From Bradyrhizobium sp. dw_411 (GTDB lineage: Bacteria; Pseudomonadota; Alphaproteobacteria; Rhizobiales; Xanthobacteraceae), in the NCBI RefSeq assembly GCF_018449695.1, contig NZ_JAAVUY010000008.1:1-64000 (forward strand): DNA of 64,000 nucleotides, in the 5' to 3' direction. Below are positions 52,168-60,698 of the stretch, piece by piece. Position numbers and translations under genes: made by a program. How positions within the stretch are numbered: the first letter of the stretch is position 1; the number at the start of each line of letters is the position of its first letter. The notes below the pieces were generated by a model. That model was not told the DNA's origin. It saw nothing but the letters and a program-made list of their open reading frames with translations, and did not search any database.

Positions 52168-52419
52168 CTAATACGCCCGGACGAAGCCTCCCCTGCGGAA
52201 TCCGCCGCCGCCGCCATAATACCCGGCTTTGCGAAAGCCGCCGCCATATCCGCCGCGCACAAATCCGCCGCGCCGGAAATAGACCTGCGTTATTGCGTCA
52301 TCTTGTCCGCGCAGATCGCTCAGCAACGCGTTGATCCCTTGATGATCGCTCTGAAGCGAGGCGCCAGGCCCATGCAGTTGCAGGACGCTCGCTAAAACCT
52401 TCAGCGTGGTGATCGGCAT
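52168..52419 (-). CDS. Candidate ribosomal peptide precursor (Gly-rich, F-x-R/K repeats)
   Basis: An 83-residue peptide. The first 46 residues form a leader-like helical region (MPITTLKVLASVLQLHG, then INALLSDLRGQDDAITQV). The last 37 residues are almost only Gly, Arg, Phe and Tyr, with FRR, FVR, FRK, FRR and FVR, plus YGG and YYG. Three-residue aromatic-x-x units like these are the sites on which radical SAM cyclophane enzymes act; known Grr-type precursors have FxN units, so R/K at the third position would be unusual. It is encoded 44 bp before the radical SAM gene. No signal peptide is apparent. Confidence 0.7.
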   Translation of the reverse strand: MPITTLKVLASVLQLHGPGASLQSDHQGINALLSDLRGQDDAITQVYFRRGGFVRGGYGGGFRKAGYYGGGGGFRRGGFVRAY

Positions 52420-52570
52420 GATTATGCTCCTTTTGACGCAGAAACAGAGCTGTACGATGCGATGTTGCGTCGCGGTAAGCGTGCAAACATTCTCAGGGCG
52501 CGCGATAGCTAAGTCCCGACGCTGTGCGCGCGAACGTCAGGGATGTCGGATCGTAGACCAACTCGGCGCC

Positions 52571-52812
52571 GATGTGATGTGCAGTTTGTGCCAATCTGCA
52601 TGACCTGCTTTGCCACAATTGTGAGCCGTAACGGACGATGTCTTCAATCGATCAATAGATCGATCCGGAAAATCCTTGCGCTCGCAATTCGACACAAATA
52701 CTTCGATACCGATTTTGGAAATCGAAAAGATGTTTTGCAGCAACAACATCGCGCGCATTTTGCCGCAGGGGACAAAACGGGTTGGTGTCGCCTCAAAGTT
52801 GTGGCTAGACTG
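52571..52812. promoter_or_regulatory. Duplicated regulatory element, copy B
   Basis: A 242-bp element in the divergent region between 52419 (minus) and 52867 (plus). Its blocks are 52571-52600, 52647-52666 (the ATCGATCAATAGATCGATCC palindrome), 52747-52770 and 52800-52812, matching copy A at 50150-50383. The shared promoter-like pair is TTGGTG at 52782-52787 and TAGACT at 52806-52811, 18 bases apart, about 55 bp before the porin start. It could act on both the porin and the peptide/radical SAM genes. Confidence 0.75.
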
Positions 52813-52866
52813 GCTGGGCTGTTGATTGCGATTTGCGTGTGATCGCTTCCTTAGGGAAGATCGACG

Positions 52867-53871
52867 ATGCGTCATGGTGTGAATGCAGCCCTTGTCGCCG
52901 GTGCGATATTTTTGTCGCCCGGAGGAGTTGCGCTCGCGGCCGAAGGCGGCATCGGCGATTACCTGCTGGGTTCGCGCGGTCCGGGCGCCGGCATCACGCC
53001 GCCCCCCGGCCTCTACTTCCAGGACGACACGTATTTCTATGACGGCAAGCTCAGCGGCGGACGCTCGCTGCCGACCGGGGGATTGCTGGTCGCAAACCTC
53101 TCTTCGCAGACCTGGCTCAACCTGCCGACCACGCTCTGGATAACCCCTGCCAAAGTATTCGGCGGCGATGTCGGCGTGTCCCTGACCACGCCGTTCGGTG
53201 CGCCGCGCATCAATGCCAGTCTGCTGGTGAACTCGCCGCGGTTCGGGCCGATCGGCGTCAGCGCCACCGACGACCAGACCAACGTCAGCGATTTCTTTCT
53301 GAATTCGTTTATCGGCTGGCATGCCGGCAATTTTCACTGGCAGGTTGGCGTCGGCGGGATCATTCCGTCCGGCACCTATGTCCCCGGTCAATTGTCCAAC
53401 GCATCTTTGAACCGGCCCGCGATCGATGTGTTCAGCACCTTCACCTGGCTTGACCCCCGCATCGGCTGGGACCTCTCGGCTGCGGTGGGCGTGACCCTCA
53501 ATCAGACCAATACCGCCACCAACTACACGACCGGCGACGAATTCCACCTCGAATGGGCCGCGACCAAATACATCACCAAGCAATTCACCATTGGTCTCGT
53601 CGGTTACTACTATCAGCAATTCACGCCCGACAGCGGGTCCGGCGCCACGCTCGGCCCTTTCGAGGGACGCGTCGTCGCGCTCGGCGGATCGCTCGGCTAC
53701 ACGTTCGAGGCCGGCAAGCTGCCGATCTCGACACGCATCAAGGTCTTCAGGGAATTTGACGCAGTGAACCGCCAGGAAGGCACCGTGAGCTATTTTACCG
53801 TGTCGCTACCGCTGGCGATCGACGCCAGCAGCCAGCCTATGCCCGACAAGCCGATCAAGACAAAATTCTAG
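52867..53871 (+). CDS. Outer-membrane porin-like protein, paralogue B
   Basis: A 334-residue barrel protein with signal peptide (MRHGVNAALVAGAIFLSPGG, cleavage near ALAAEGGIG). Features include the family segment GPGAGITPPPGLYFQDDTYF, strands such as FHWQVGVGGIIPSGTYVPGQ and FTIGLVGYYYQQFTPDSGSG, and the end RQEGTVSYFTVSLPLAID. It belongs to the same 'MetA-pathway of phenol degradation' family as the protein at 43620-44627. It is in a single-gene plus-strand unit behind element copy B. A role in uptake of the sulfatase substrate or in peptide export is possible. Confidence 0.82.
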   Translation: MRHGVNAALVAGAIFLSPGGVALAAEGGIGDYLLGSRGPGAGITPPPGLYFQDDTYFYDGKLSGGRSLPTGGLLVANLSSQTWLNLPTTLWITPAKVFGGDVGVSLTTPFGAPRINASLLVNSPRFGPIGVSATDDQTNVSDFFLNSFIGWHAGNFHWQVGVGGIIPSGTYVPGQLSNASLNRPAIDVFSTFTWLDPRIGWDLSAAVGVTLNQTNTATNYTTGDEFHLEWAATKYITKQFTIGLVGYYYQQFTPDSGSGATLGPFEGRVVALGGSLGYTFEAGKLPISTRIKVFREFDAVNRQEGTVSYFTVSLPLAIDASSQPMPDKPIKTKF

Positions 53872-53990
53872 GAGACATTAAAAAAATACCCGCAGCTCGA
53901 CGTCGTTGTGAGGGCATCTCGCTAGATACCGGACCATCGCCCGTTCTCACAACTCTGCCGAAGTGACCGCATCACGGGGGGGTCTGTTCG

Positions 53991-55058
53991 ATGAGCGAAC
54001 ATATTTCGGTGCAAACGCGCAGCATCGACAGTTTTGAGGAAATCGACGATTCGATTCGCGGCGCGCACATCGAGACCGTGCAGCTCGAGCGCGGACGCCT
54101 GCGCGGACATCTCACCCATATGTCGGTCGGGGGTTTACCGGTCGCAGCCGGCGCGTTTTCCATCGGCCTGCGGGCCAGGGGCGTGTTGAGCGACGATCGG
54201 GTCACGATCGCCGTGCTGACGGGCGCAACCGGACGCGTGACGCAATGGTCCTACGAAACGCGTCCCGCGGATGTCCTGGTCATGCCGGCGGGCGTCGATC
54301 ACGATGCACGGTTCTATAGCGGCGCGTCCTATGCCGTCATTTCGCTCGATCAGGCCGACATCGACGCGGCCTTTGCGACCGAGCCACGGCTACGGGAGCT
54401 CGGCACTTGGCCGAAGCGGCATTTCCGCGCCGAGAAGCATGGCGGCGAGTATGTCATTCGTCGCCTGCGTGACATTATCGCGCGCCTCGCGGCTCCTGAC
54501 GTGAAATGGAATGCCGACGCCGCCGAATTCTGGAAGCAATCGATCATCGGGACAATGACGACGACAATTCTCGCCAGCACGCCGTCGGAGCTCGATGGAC
54601 CCCTGCTGTCGGCAAAGCGGATCGTGCGCAAGGTCGAGGACTACATTGAAGCGGCCGGATCGAAACCGGTCCACATTTCCGAACTGTGCAGGGAGGTTCA
54701 CGTGTCTCGCCGGACGCTGCACCGCGCTTTCTATGAGGCTGTTGGCATCGGGCCGGTCGCCTTTCTGCGCTGCCGGCGGCTGTGTTCTGTCCATTCAATC
54801 TTGCGCGCCAGCGATCCGGCGACGACAACGATCGCAGATGTGGCGATGCAGCAAGGCTTCCTGAATCTCGGCAGGTTTTCCGGCTACTACCGGTCGCTGT
54901 TCGACGAATCCCCGTCCCGGACCCTGGCGGGATTCGACCGCCCGACGCCCCGGTGCGGCGATAGCCCGCAAATTCAGCGCGCGCTTCCCGATAGCGCAGA
55001 GATCAGGCCGGAGTGGCGGCAGGCCCTCACCCACATCGGCGCTCCAGAGCAGCCTTGA
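53991..55058 (+). CDS. AraC-family transcriptional regulator
   Basis: A 355-residue regulator. The sensor half (LRGHLTHMSVGGLPVAAGAF, ADVLVMPAGVDHDARFYSGA) resembles EutR-like AraC proteins. The DNA-binding half has VHISELCREVHVSRRTLHRA and TTIADVAMQQGFLNLGRFSG with a final RSLFDESPSRTLAG. It is encoded 119 bp after the porin and 333 bp before the FAD/cytochrome dehydrogenase genes. It is therefore a candidate regulator for the duplicated elements (50150, 52571) or for the downstream dehydrogenase. Neither link is shown. Confidence 0.9.
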   Translation: MSEHISVQTRSIDSFEEIDDSIRGAHIETVQLERGRLRGHLTHMSVGGLPVAAGAFSIGLRARGVLSDDRVTIAVLTGATGRVTQWSYETRPADVLVMPAGVDHDARFYSGASYAVISLDQADIDAAFATEPRLRELGTWPKRHFRAEKHGGEYVIRRLRDIIARLAAPDVKWNADAAEFWKQSIIGTMTTTILASTPSELDGPLLSAKRIVRKVEDYIEAAGSKPVHISELCREVHVSRRTLHRAFYEAVGIGPVAFLRCRRLCSVHSILRASDPATTTIADVAMQQGFLNLGRFSGYYRSLFDESPSRTLAGFDRPTPRCGDSPQIQRALPDSAEIRPEWRQALTHIGAPEQP

Positions 55059-55214
55059 CGTCAAGAATACTCGCTTTGGTTGCAAATCAGACCGTACTGT
55101 TGTGAGCGTATTCATCCGGAATTGAAAATGATCCGTCCGGATCGGCCTGGCTACGGCAATAGTACGCACGACTGTCGTATTCAGGAGCCGCCTGCGCAGC
55201 GCCGGGTTTTCCAA

Positions 55215-55242
55215 TTGACAATTTATAGTTGTAAGTTCTAAT
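55215..55242 (+). promoter_or_regulatory. Sigma70-type promoter candidate
   Basis: TTGACA at 55215-55220 and TCTAAT at 55237-55242 (5 of 6 to TATAAT), 16 bases apart, in an AT-rich part of the 333-bp gap 55059-55391. It lies about 150 bp upstream of the cytochrome-like gene. The rest of the gap shows no gene. Confidence 0.5.
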
Positions 55243-55391
55243 TCAGTCTAAAATCGTCGCTTTGGTATTTACCCGAATATTACCGAGATAAATTTTTTGC
55301 TCGCTTTGTGAAACAGATCGCAATCTGGATTCACCAAGCCCCTTATTGATGAGCTGCAGATTCCGCTGGCACCCGAAACGGGATAACGATC

Positions 55392-56978
55392 ATGCGCGAT
55401 GTCAATCTGTTCGCCCTTGGACTCACAACTGCAATCAGCCTGATGGTGCTGGCTGATATGCCGACCCCGGCACTGGCGCAAACGCCGGCCGCATCGCCCC
55501 CTCCGAAAATAACACCGCTCACGCCGAGCCTGAAATGCGATCCCGTCCCCCTGACGGATCCGTTCAAGGGCAAGCTCGCCGGCCCGGAGCTTCCCCCGGG
55601 GATCATCCCGGTGAGCGAAACAGACAAAGCCAATATCCTGTCGCTCGATCTACCCTGCCAGGACAGAGCCGTCCCGAGCGGACTTGAGGATATCGGGCTG
55701 GATAATTTGCAGCGCACCTTCGATTTCTATTCGTGGCGCACATTCCTGGCGCTGAATTCACCCGCCGATGGCACGACTACCATTGATCATTCGCAGCCCG
55801 ACACGCCGACGCGTTGGGAGGCGATGGATAATTTCAAGCAACTGCTCGATGTCATGCTGCCCGCCAACATGCAGCCGCCGAAATGGCCGGCCGACAAGGC
55901 GGGAATGGCAGCCGAACGCGAGCGGCTGATCCCGGAGGAGTGCCGCGCGCTGCATCAGCAGATGCCGGACCGGATGATCGTCAAGATGATCGAGGAGAGT
56001 TTCAACGAGCCGTTCAAGACCGGCCCCTTGATCGACCAGCAGGGACATTACGCCATCTTCGACATCCTGATGAACCGGCAGATGTTCGACTACATCATGC
56101 TGCATCATCTCAACACCAAGGCCGGGCAGATGAGCGCGGCCAATCTGGTCGTCGATTTCCCGCCCGGCGACAATGCCAGCAGTGCTCTTGGCGCCTTCAT
56201 GCTCAAGGTGTCCTGGAAGATTCTGGTGCCGCAGGAGATCGACGCGAAGAACTTCCACATGGTGAAAGCGCTGGTGTTGATGCCGCCGGGCGATCCGAAG
56301 GTAAAGCGGCCGTGCCTGCCGGAGACCCTGGGGCTGATCGGCTATCATGCCGTACATAAGACCACGAGCCGCCCGCAATGGATATGGACCTCGTTCGAAC
56401 ACGAGAAGAATGTGCCGGACAAGGATGAAGTCGCGGCCAAGGCATTCAACGGCCCCTACAATTTCTTCAGCATCAGTTGCAAGGATTGCCCGGCCGCGAA
56501 CGCCACGCCGCCGCGACCATGGGATCCCGATCCGGCGCTGCAGCTCAAATTCCGAAAGGACGACTCGTTCAAGAGCCAGATCGTTCGCGAGACCCCGCTG
56601 ACCGATGCGGCCAGGCACATGAACGCGATCTTTCACGACATCATCAAGGGCACGGTGTGGGAGCATTACATCCTGCTCAGCACGCAATGGCCGAGCAACT
56701 TTGGATGCACATCGCTTCATTCCGCCAATTTCGGCACACCGGCGCCCAAGACCGATTTCGTCAAGCAGCCGGACATGACCTGCTCGCCGGCACCGACGTT
56801 CTTCGCCAACTCCACATTGGAAACCTACAGCCAGGGAAATATCCCGCTGGCTTCATCGAGCTGCATCGCCTGTCACGGCAATGCGGTGAGCTTCCAGACC
56901 GGCGCATCCAATCAAAGACTGGGGCAAATGCGTCTCAACCAGTCGGATTTCACTTTCATCCTGGAAAAGGCGCAGTAG
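55392..56978 (+). CDS. Periplasmic protein with C-terminal haem-binding CxxCH (dehydrogenase electron-transfer subunit)
   Basis: A 528-residue exported protein (signal about residues 1-30, ending ALAQ). A single CxxCH haem motif, SSCIACHGNAVSF, lies near the C-terminus and an extra cysteine pair is at SCKDCPAANATPP. Much of the protein is an unassigned domain (QRTFDFYSWRTFLALNSPAD, WEAMDNFKQLLDVMLPANM). It precedes small and large subunits of a GMC-type FAD dehydrogenase and would carry electrons from the flavin to the respiratory chain. It is longer and has fewer haem sites than usual three-haem subunits of sorbitol/gluconate dehydrogenase, so its role is inferred from position. Confidence 0.75.
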   Translation: MRDVNLFALGLTTAISLMVLADMPTPALAQTPAASPPPKITPLTPSLKCDPVPLTDPFKGKLAGPELPPGIIPVSETDKANILSLDLPCQDRAVPSGLEDIGLDNLQRTFDFYSWRTFLALNSPADGTTTIDHSQPDTPTRWEAMDNFKQLLDVMLPANMQPPKWPADKAGMAAERERLIPEECRALHQQMPDRMIVKMIEESFNEPFKTGPLIDQQGHYAIFDILMNRQMFDYIMLHHLNTKAGQMSAANLVVDFPPGDNASSALGAFMLKVSWKILVPQEIDAKNFHMVKALVLMPPGDPKVKRPCLPETLGLIGYHAVHKTTSRPQWIWTSFEHEKNVPDKDEVAAKAFNGPYNFFSISCKDCPAANATPPRPWDPDPALQLKFRKDDSFKSQIVRETPLTDAARHMNAIFHDIIKGTVWEHYILLSTQWPSNFGCTSLHSANFGTPAPKTDFVKQPDMTCSPAPTFFANSTLETYSQGNIPLASSSCIACHGNAVSFQTGASNQRLGQMRLNQSDFTFILEKAQ

Positions 56979-57040
56979 GCCCGAGTTTCACAAGGCCGAA
57001 TTGAACAGGAATCGCCAAGGGAATCGCTGAGGAGATCGTC

Positions 57041-57760
57041 ATGAGCACGTCAACGTATCACGAGCGCAGTTCAGCCACATCAAACGCGACCAGTCCTGAA
57101 CAGGCCGGTGATGTATCCCGGCGCACACTGCTCGCCGGAACCGCCGCGGCGACGGCGGTGGCCGCCGTCGGTCCGATCGCCGGCACCGCCCACGCACAGG
57201 GCGCAGACATCAATTCGAAAAAAGACATGATGGCGTTTCTCGCACTTTCGTCCGCGCTCACAGGCGTTCGCCTCGCGGTGCTGGCGCCGGAATTCACACA
57301 AAACAAAACCAGTTTCCTGGACTCCGATCCCGGCGTCGACCCGATCCAGGTCAAGAACAACTACTTCGCGTTTGTGAATAACAAGGACGCCGCGACATTC
57401 GGCAAATTGCTGCAGATCGCCAGGGATCACGACCAATCGCCGCAGGATATCATCGCCGGCGTGAACGCCGCGGACGATACCAAATTCCTGGCGCGCAGCA
57501 TCGTTTTGATGTGGTACCTCGGCTCCTGGTACGATCCAAAGCTGTTGCAAGGCAACGCCGCGCCGGGAACCGCAGCCTTCATCCCTTCCGAAGTCGTCTC
57601 CGCGACGGGCTATACGCAAGGGCTGGTCTGGCAAATCGCGCGGGCCCATCCGATGGGCTACAGCAATTTGCAGTTCGGCTACTGGTCCCGCGAACCGGAC
57701 GATCCGAACGATCCGGCTGACCGGTCGAATGTCGGCGTCATCACGCAAACGATTCCCTGA
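57041..57760 (+). CDS. FAD-dehydrogenase small (Tat-signal) subunit, sorbitol-dehydrogenase type
   Basis: A 239-residue protein with a Tat signal (SRRTLLAGTAAATAVAAVG). The mature part matches the small subunit family of membrane-bound sorbitol/fructose dehydrogenases: FLALSSALTGVRLAVLAPEF, SIVLMWYLGSWYDPKLLQGN and TGYTQGLVWQIARAHPMGYS, with FGYWSREPDDPND at the end. It is exported together with the large subunit (which has no signal of its own), using its Tat signal for both. It sits 62 bp after the cytochrome-like gene and 42 bp before the GMC gene. Confidence 0.87.
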   Translation: MSTSTYHERSSATSNATSPEQAGDVSRRTLLAGTAAATAVAAVGPIAGTAHAQGADINSKKDMMAFLALSSALTGVRLAVLAPEFTQNKTSFLDSDPGVDPIQVKNNYFAFVNNKDAATFGKLLQIARDHDQSPQDIIAGVNAADDTKFLARSIVLMWYLGSWYDPKLLQGNAAPGTAAFIPSEVVSATGYTQGLVWQIARAHPMGYSNLQFGYWSREPDDPNDPADRSNVGVITQTIP

Positions 57761-57802
57761 GGAGCCCGTCAATTTAGGAGCCAGTCATTTTAGGAGCTAG
57801 TC

Positions 57803-59737
57803 ATGGCCGAGTGCATCACATGCGATGTCGCAATCGTCGGGTCCGGTTTTGCCGGCGCGATCATCGCCAATGAATTGAGCCAGAAGGGTATCAGTGTCGT
57901 TATCCTGGAAGCCGGGGCCGGCGTTCCGCCGAATATCAACGACTACATGAAGACCTTCTACAACGCTTCCGCCAAGGTGCCGGAGAGTCCGTTTCCTCCC
58001 AAGTTGAAGCAGAACGACACCGACAAGGACCTGATTGATCCCTTACACGTGGCGGCCGGCAGACCGACGGTGCTCAGCCTCGGCGCGGACACCTGGCAAA
58101 AGCCCGAACAAAGCTATCTCGTTCAGAAAGGGCCGAAGCCTTTCACCAGCACCTATGAGCGCGTTGCCGGCGGCACGTCTCATTGGCTCGGCACTTCGCT
58201 GCGGTTCGTGCCGTCGGATTTCACGATGAAATCGAGCTACGGCAAGAACCAGCCGAACTTTCCGCTCCCGGATTGGCCGAAAGCCATCACCTCGCAATCC
58301 CTGAGTCCGATTTACGCCCGGGCCGAAGCCGAGCTCGGTGTTTCGGCCGACGTAAAGGAGCAGAGCTTTCTCGGGATCGATTTTCCCAAGGGCTACAGTT
58401 ACCCGATGCCGAAGATTCCGCCTTCGCTGCTCGATCAGCGAATCGGCGACGCGCTGGCGCAATTGAACGAGAACGAGACAAAGTTCCTCGAAATGGGAAA
58501 GCCGGTCACCGAGGTCAAGGTGAGAAGCCTGCCGGCGGCGCGCAATTCGCAGCCGTACCGAAATCGCCGCGCCTGCGCCGGCAATACCAACTGCATTCCG
58601 ATCTGTCCGATCCAGGCCAAATATGACCCGACCATCACGCTGAACGAAGCCACCAACCGGGGCGCGCGGCTGATCGATCACGCGGTCGCCAGCGAGATCG
58701 TCGTCACGAACGATCGCATCAGCGAAATCAAATTTATCACCTATCAGGACGAAGCCGGACCCAAAACCGGCGAAAGCTGCGTCAAGGCCAGGATCTTTGT
58801 CATCGCCGCCAATGCAATCGAAACGCCGCGGCTGTTGCTGATGTCGAAGAACAACGGCCGCACTGCCAGGGGGGTCGCCAACAGCAGCGACATGGTCGGC
58901 CGCAATCTGATGGATCATCCTTATTACGTGGCCTGGGCGCTGCTGCCGCCGAATGCCAAGCCGGTGTTCCCCTATCGCGGCCCGCTGATCACCTCGGGCA
59001 TCGGCGACCTCTGCGACGGCCCGTTCCGCGCCAAGCGTGCGGCCTTCCGGGTCGATATCGGCAATGAGGGCTGGAATTATGTGATCGCGGGCGGCGCGAA
59101 CGGCGCCGACCCACACGTCACGACGGTGGATTTCGTCAACGGCATGAACTCGAGCGGCCTCAATGTGCAGGATTTCAGCCAGATCAGGAGCAACAGCGCA
59201 TTGCTCGGCCCGGATCTAGCCCACAAACTGAATGACCTGATCACCCGCCAGCTTCGAATCGGATTCCTGGTCGAGCAGACGCCCGATCCCAACAACCGGG
59301 TGACGCTATCGGCGAAATTCACCGATGCGCTGGGACTGCTGCGTCCGGAGATTTCCTACGATATTTCCGACTATACCAAGCAGGGCATCGTCGCCGCATT
59401 CAAGATGAAGAATTTGATCTTCAACAAATTGGGCGCAAAGGATTTTACCGTGCGGGCCGCGGGCGATCCCACCGGATTCGACGAAGTGATCGACGGCAAG
59501 CCGGTCCAACTCGCCTATGGCGGCGCCGGCCACATCATGGGCACCTACCGGATGGGCGACAATCCCAGGACGTCGGTGGTCGATTCGTTCCAGCGCACGC
59601 ACGATCACAACAATCTGTATCTGGTCGGCAGCGGCACATTTCCAACCGGCGGCACAGCCAATCCGACGCTGACGCTCTCGGCGCTGGCGATGCGGACCGC
59701 CGACAGCATCGCCGTCGACCTCAAGTCGCACGGCTAG
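57803..59737 (+). CDS. GMC-family FAD dehydrogenase large subunit
   Basis: A 644-residue flavoprotein. The FAD motif is CDVAIVGSGFAGAIIANELS at residues 5-24, other parts include GGTSHWLGTSLRFVP, CAGNTNCIPICPIQAKYDPT (cysteines that could bind an FeS cluster) and the C-terminal GAGHIMGTYRMGDNP with GTFPTGGTANPTLTLSALAM. No signal peptide is seen, so the Tat-bearing small subunit would carry it out. It is the catalytic subunit of the three-gene set, likely oxidising a sugar, polyol or other alcohol in the periplasm. The cluster cysteines resemble those in other three-subunit gluconate/fructose dehydrogenases. Confidence 0.88.
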   Translation: MAECITCDVAIVGSGFAGAIIANELSQKGISVVILEAGAGVPPNINDYMKTFYNASAKVPESPFPPKLKQNDTDKDLIDPLHVAAGRPTVLSLGADTWQKPEQSYLVQKGPKPFTSTYERVAGGTSHWLGTSLRFVPSDFTMKSSYGKNQPNFPLPDWPKAITSQSLSPIYARAEAELGVSADVKEQSFLGIDFPKGYSYPMPKIPPSLLDQRIGDALAQLNENETKFLEMGKPVTEVKVRSLPAARNSQPYRNRRACAGNTNCIPICPIQAKYDPTITLNEATNRGARLIDHAVASEIVVTNDRISEIKFITYQDEAGPKTGESCVKARIFVIAANAIETPRLLLMSKNNGRTARGVANSSDMVGRNLMDHPYYVAWALLPPNAKPVFPYRGPLITSGIGDLCDGPFRAKRAAFRVDIGNEGWNYVIAGGANGADPHVTTVDFVNGMNSSGLNVQDFSQIRSNSALLGPDLAHKLNDLITRQLRIGFLVEQTPDPNNRVTLSAKFTDALGLLRPEISYDISDYTKQGIVAAFKMKNLIFNKLGAKDFTVRAAGDPTGFDEVIDGKPVQLAYGGAGHIMGTYRMGDNPRTSVVDSFQRTHDHNNLYLVGSGTFPTGGTANPTLTLSALAMRTADSIAVDLKSHG

Positions 59738-59821
59738 GGGCGTTCGTACGGCGATCATGTTCCGACGGCAAGTCGACGAATTGTATCAACGCCTCCCACG
59801 GCATCACGGGCGGAGAAGGAT

Positions 59822-60574
59822 ATGACGCGCACTGACTGGTTCCGAAAACCGCTGATCGCCACCTGCGCCGTCGCCGCGCTGTTGCTGGGGCCGGGTCCCG
59901 CCGGTGCCGGCGGCACCTGCCCGGTGCCGGCGGCTGATCACCTTCCCGCCGTCCCGCCGGGGCCGCTCAATATCGGCACCATCAAGCCTCTGCTGCTCGA
60001 TTATCACGCGAAGTTTTATAATGACGATGTCGCGGCGGTGTTCGATTCAGCGCAGAAATTCATGGAACAGAACGCGGCCCAGTCGAAGCGGCCTGTGATT
60101 GTGCTCGATATCGACGAGACGTCGCTGACCAACTGGCCGAATCTGGCGGCCGACGATTTTGGTTTCGTCGCGGGCGGCACCTGCGACGTGCTGCCGGCGG
60201 GCCCGTGCGGCTTCAATCAATGGATTTTCAAGTCGAGCGCCGAAGCGATCGGGCCGGCCTTGAAACTGTTCAAGGCGGCGAAGCTCATCGGCGTCGGGGT
60301 GATCTTCATCACCGGCCGCCCCGACAGCCAGCGCGACGCGACCGTCATCAATCTCGAGCATGCCGGGTTTGACGGATGGACCGAGCTTCGAACGCGGCCC
60401 GACCGGGACACCCGGACCGTGCAGGCGTACAAGATGGACGAGCGCATCGCGGTCGAGAGAGAGCCGGAGGGCTACACCATCCTCGCCAACATCGGCGACC
60501 AGATCAGCGACATCGACGGCGGCCACGGCGGCTGCACCTTCAAGGTGCCCAACCCGTTTTATTTCATTCCGTGA
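59822..60574 (+). CDS. HAD-superfamily acid phosphatase, exported
   Basis: A 250-residue protein with signal peptide (LIATCAVAALLLGPGPAGAG). The HAD motif I is VIVLDIDETSLTNWPN (nucleophile Asp and second Asp), the class IIIB (acid phosphatase) segment is VIFITGRPDSQRDATVINLE and motif IV GDQISDIDG. Cysteines in the mature region (TCPVP, GGTCDV, GPCGF, GGCTF) probably form disulfides. It follows the dehydrogenase genes on the same strand by 84 bp and removes phosphate from a periplasmic substrate. Confidence 0.87.
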   Translation: MTRTDWFRKPLIATCAVAALLLGPGPAGAGGTCPVPAADHLPAVPPGPLNIGTIKPLLLDYHAKFYNDDVAAVFDSAQKFMEQNAAQSKRPVIVLDIDETSLTNWPNLAADDFGFVAGGTCDVLPAGPCGFNQWIFKSSAEAIGPALKLFKAAKLIGVGVIFITGRPDSQRDATVINLEHAGFDGWTELRTRPDRDTRTVQAYKMDERIAVEREPEGYTILANIGDQISDIDGGHGGCTFKVPNPFYFIP

Positions 60575-60645
60575 GATGGCGGCAGCGGCCCGGTGTTTCA
60601 ATTCGTTCACGCACCGGGCGAGCCGTTAGCGCAACGGCAGCGCAT

Positions 60646-60692
60646 TTTGTAACTACAGTTTACTTGACTATTTCGTAAATCGTAGCTACAAA
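60646..60692. promoter_or_regulatory. BrnTA promoter inside an 18-bp inverted repeat
   Basis: The left arm TTTGTAACTACAGTTTAC (60646-60663) and the right arm GTAAATCGTAGCTACAAA (60675-60692) are complementary at 15 of 18 positions. TTGACT at 60664-60669 and TACAAA at 60687-60692 are a promoter-like pair 17 bases apart, so the dyad covers the promoter. The next ATG is only 6 bases after the right arm, predicting a leaderless or near-leaderless transcript for brnT. Confidence 0.7.
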
Positions 60693-60698
60693 TAAATT

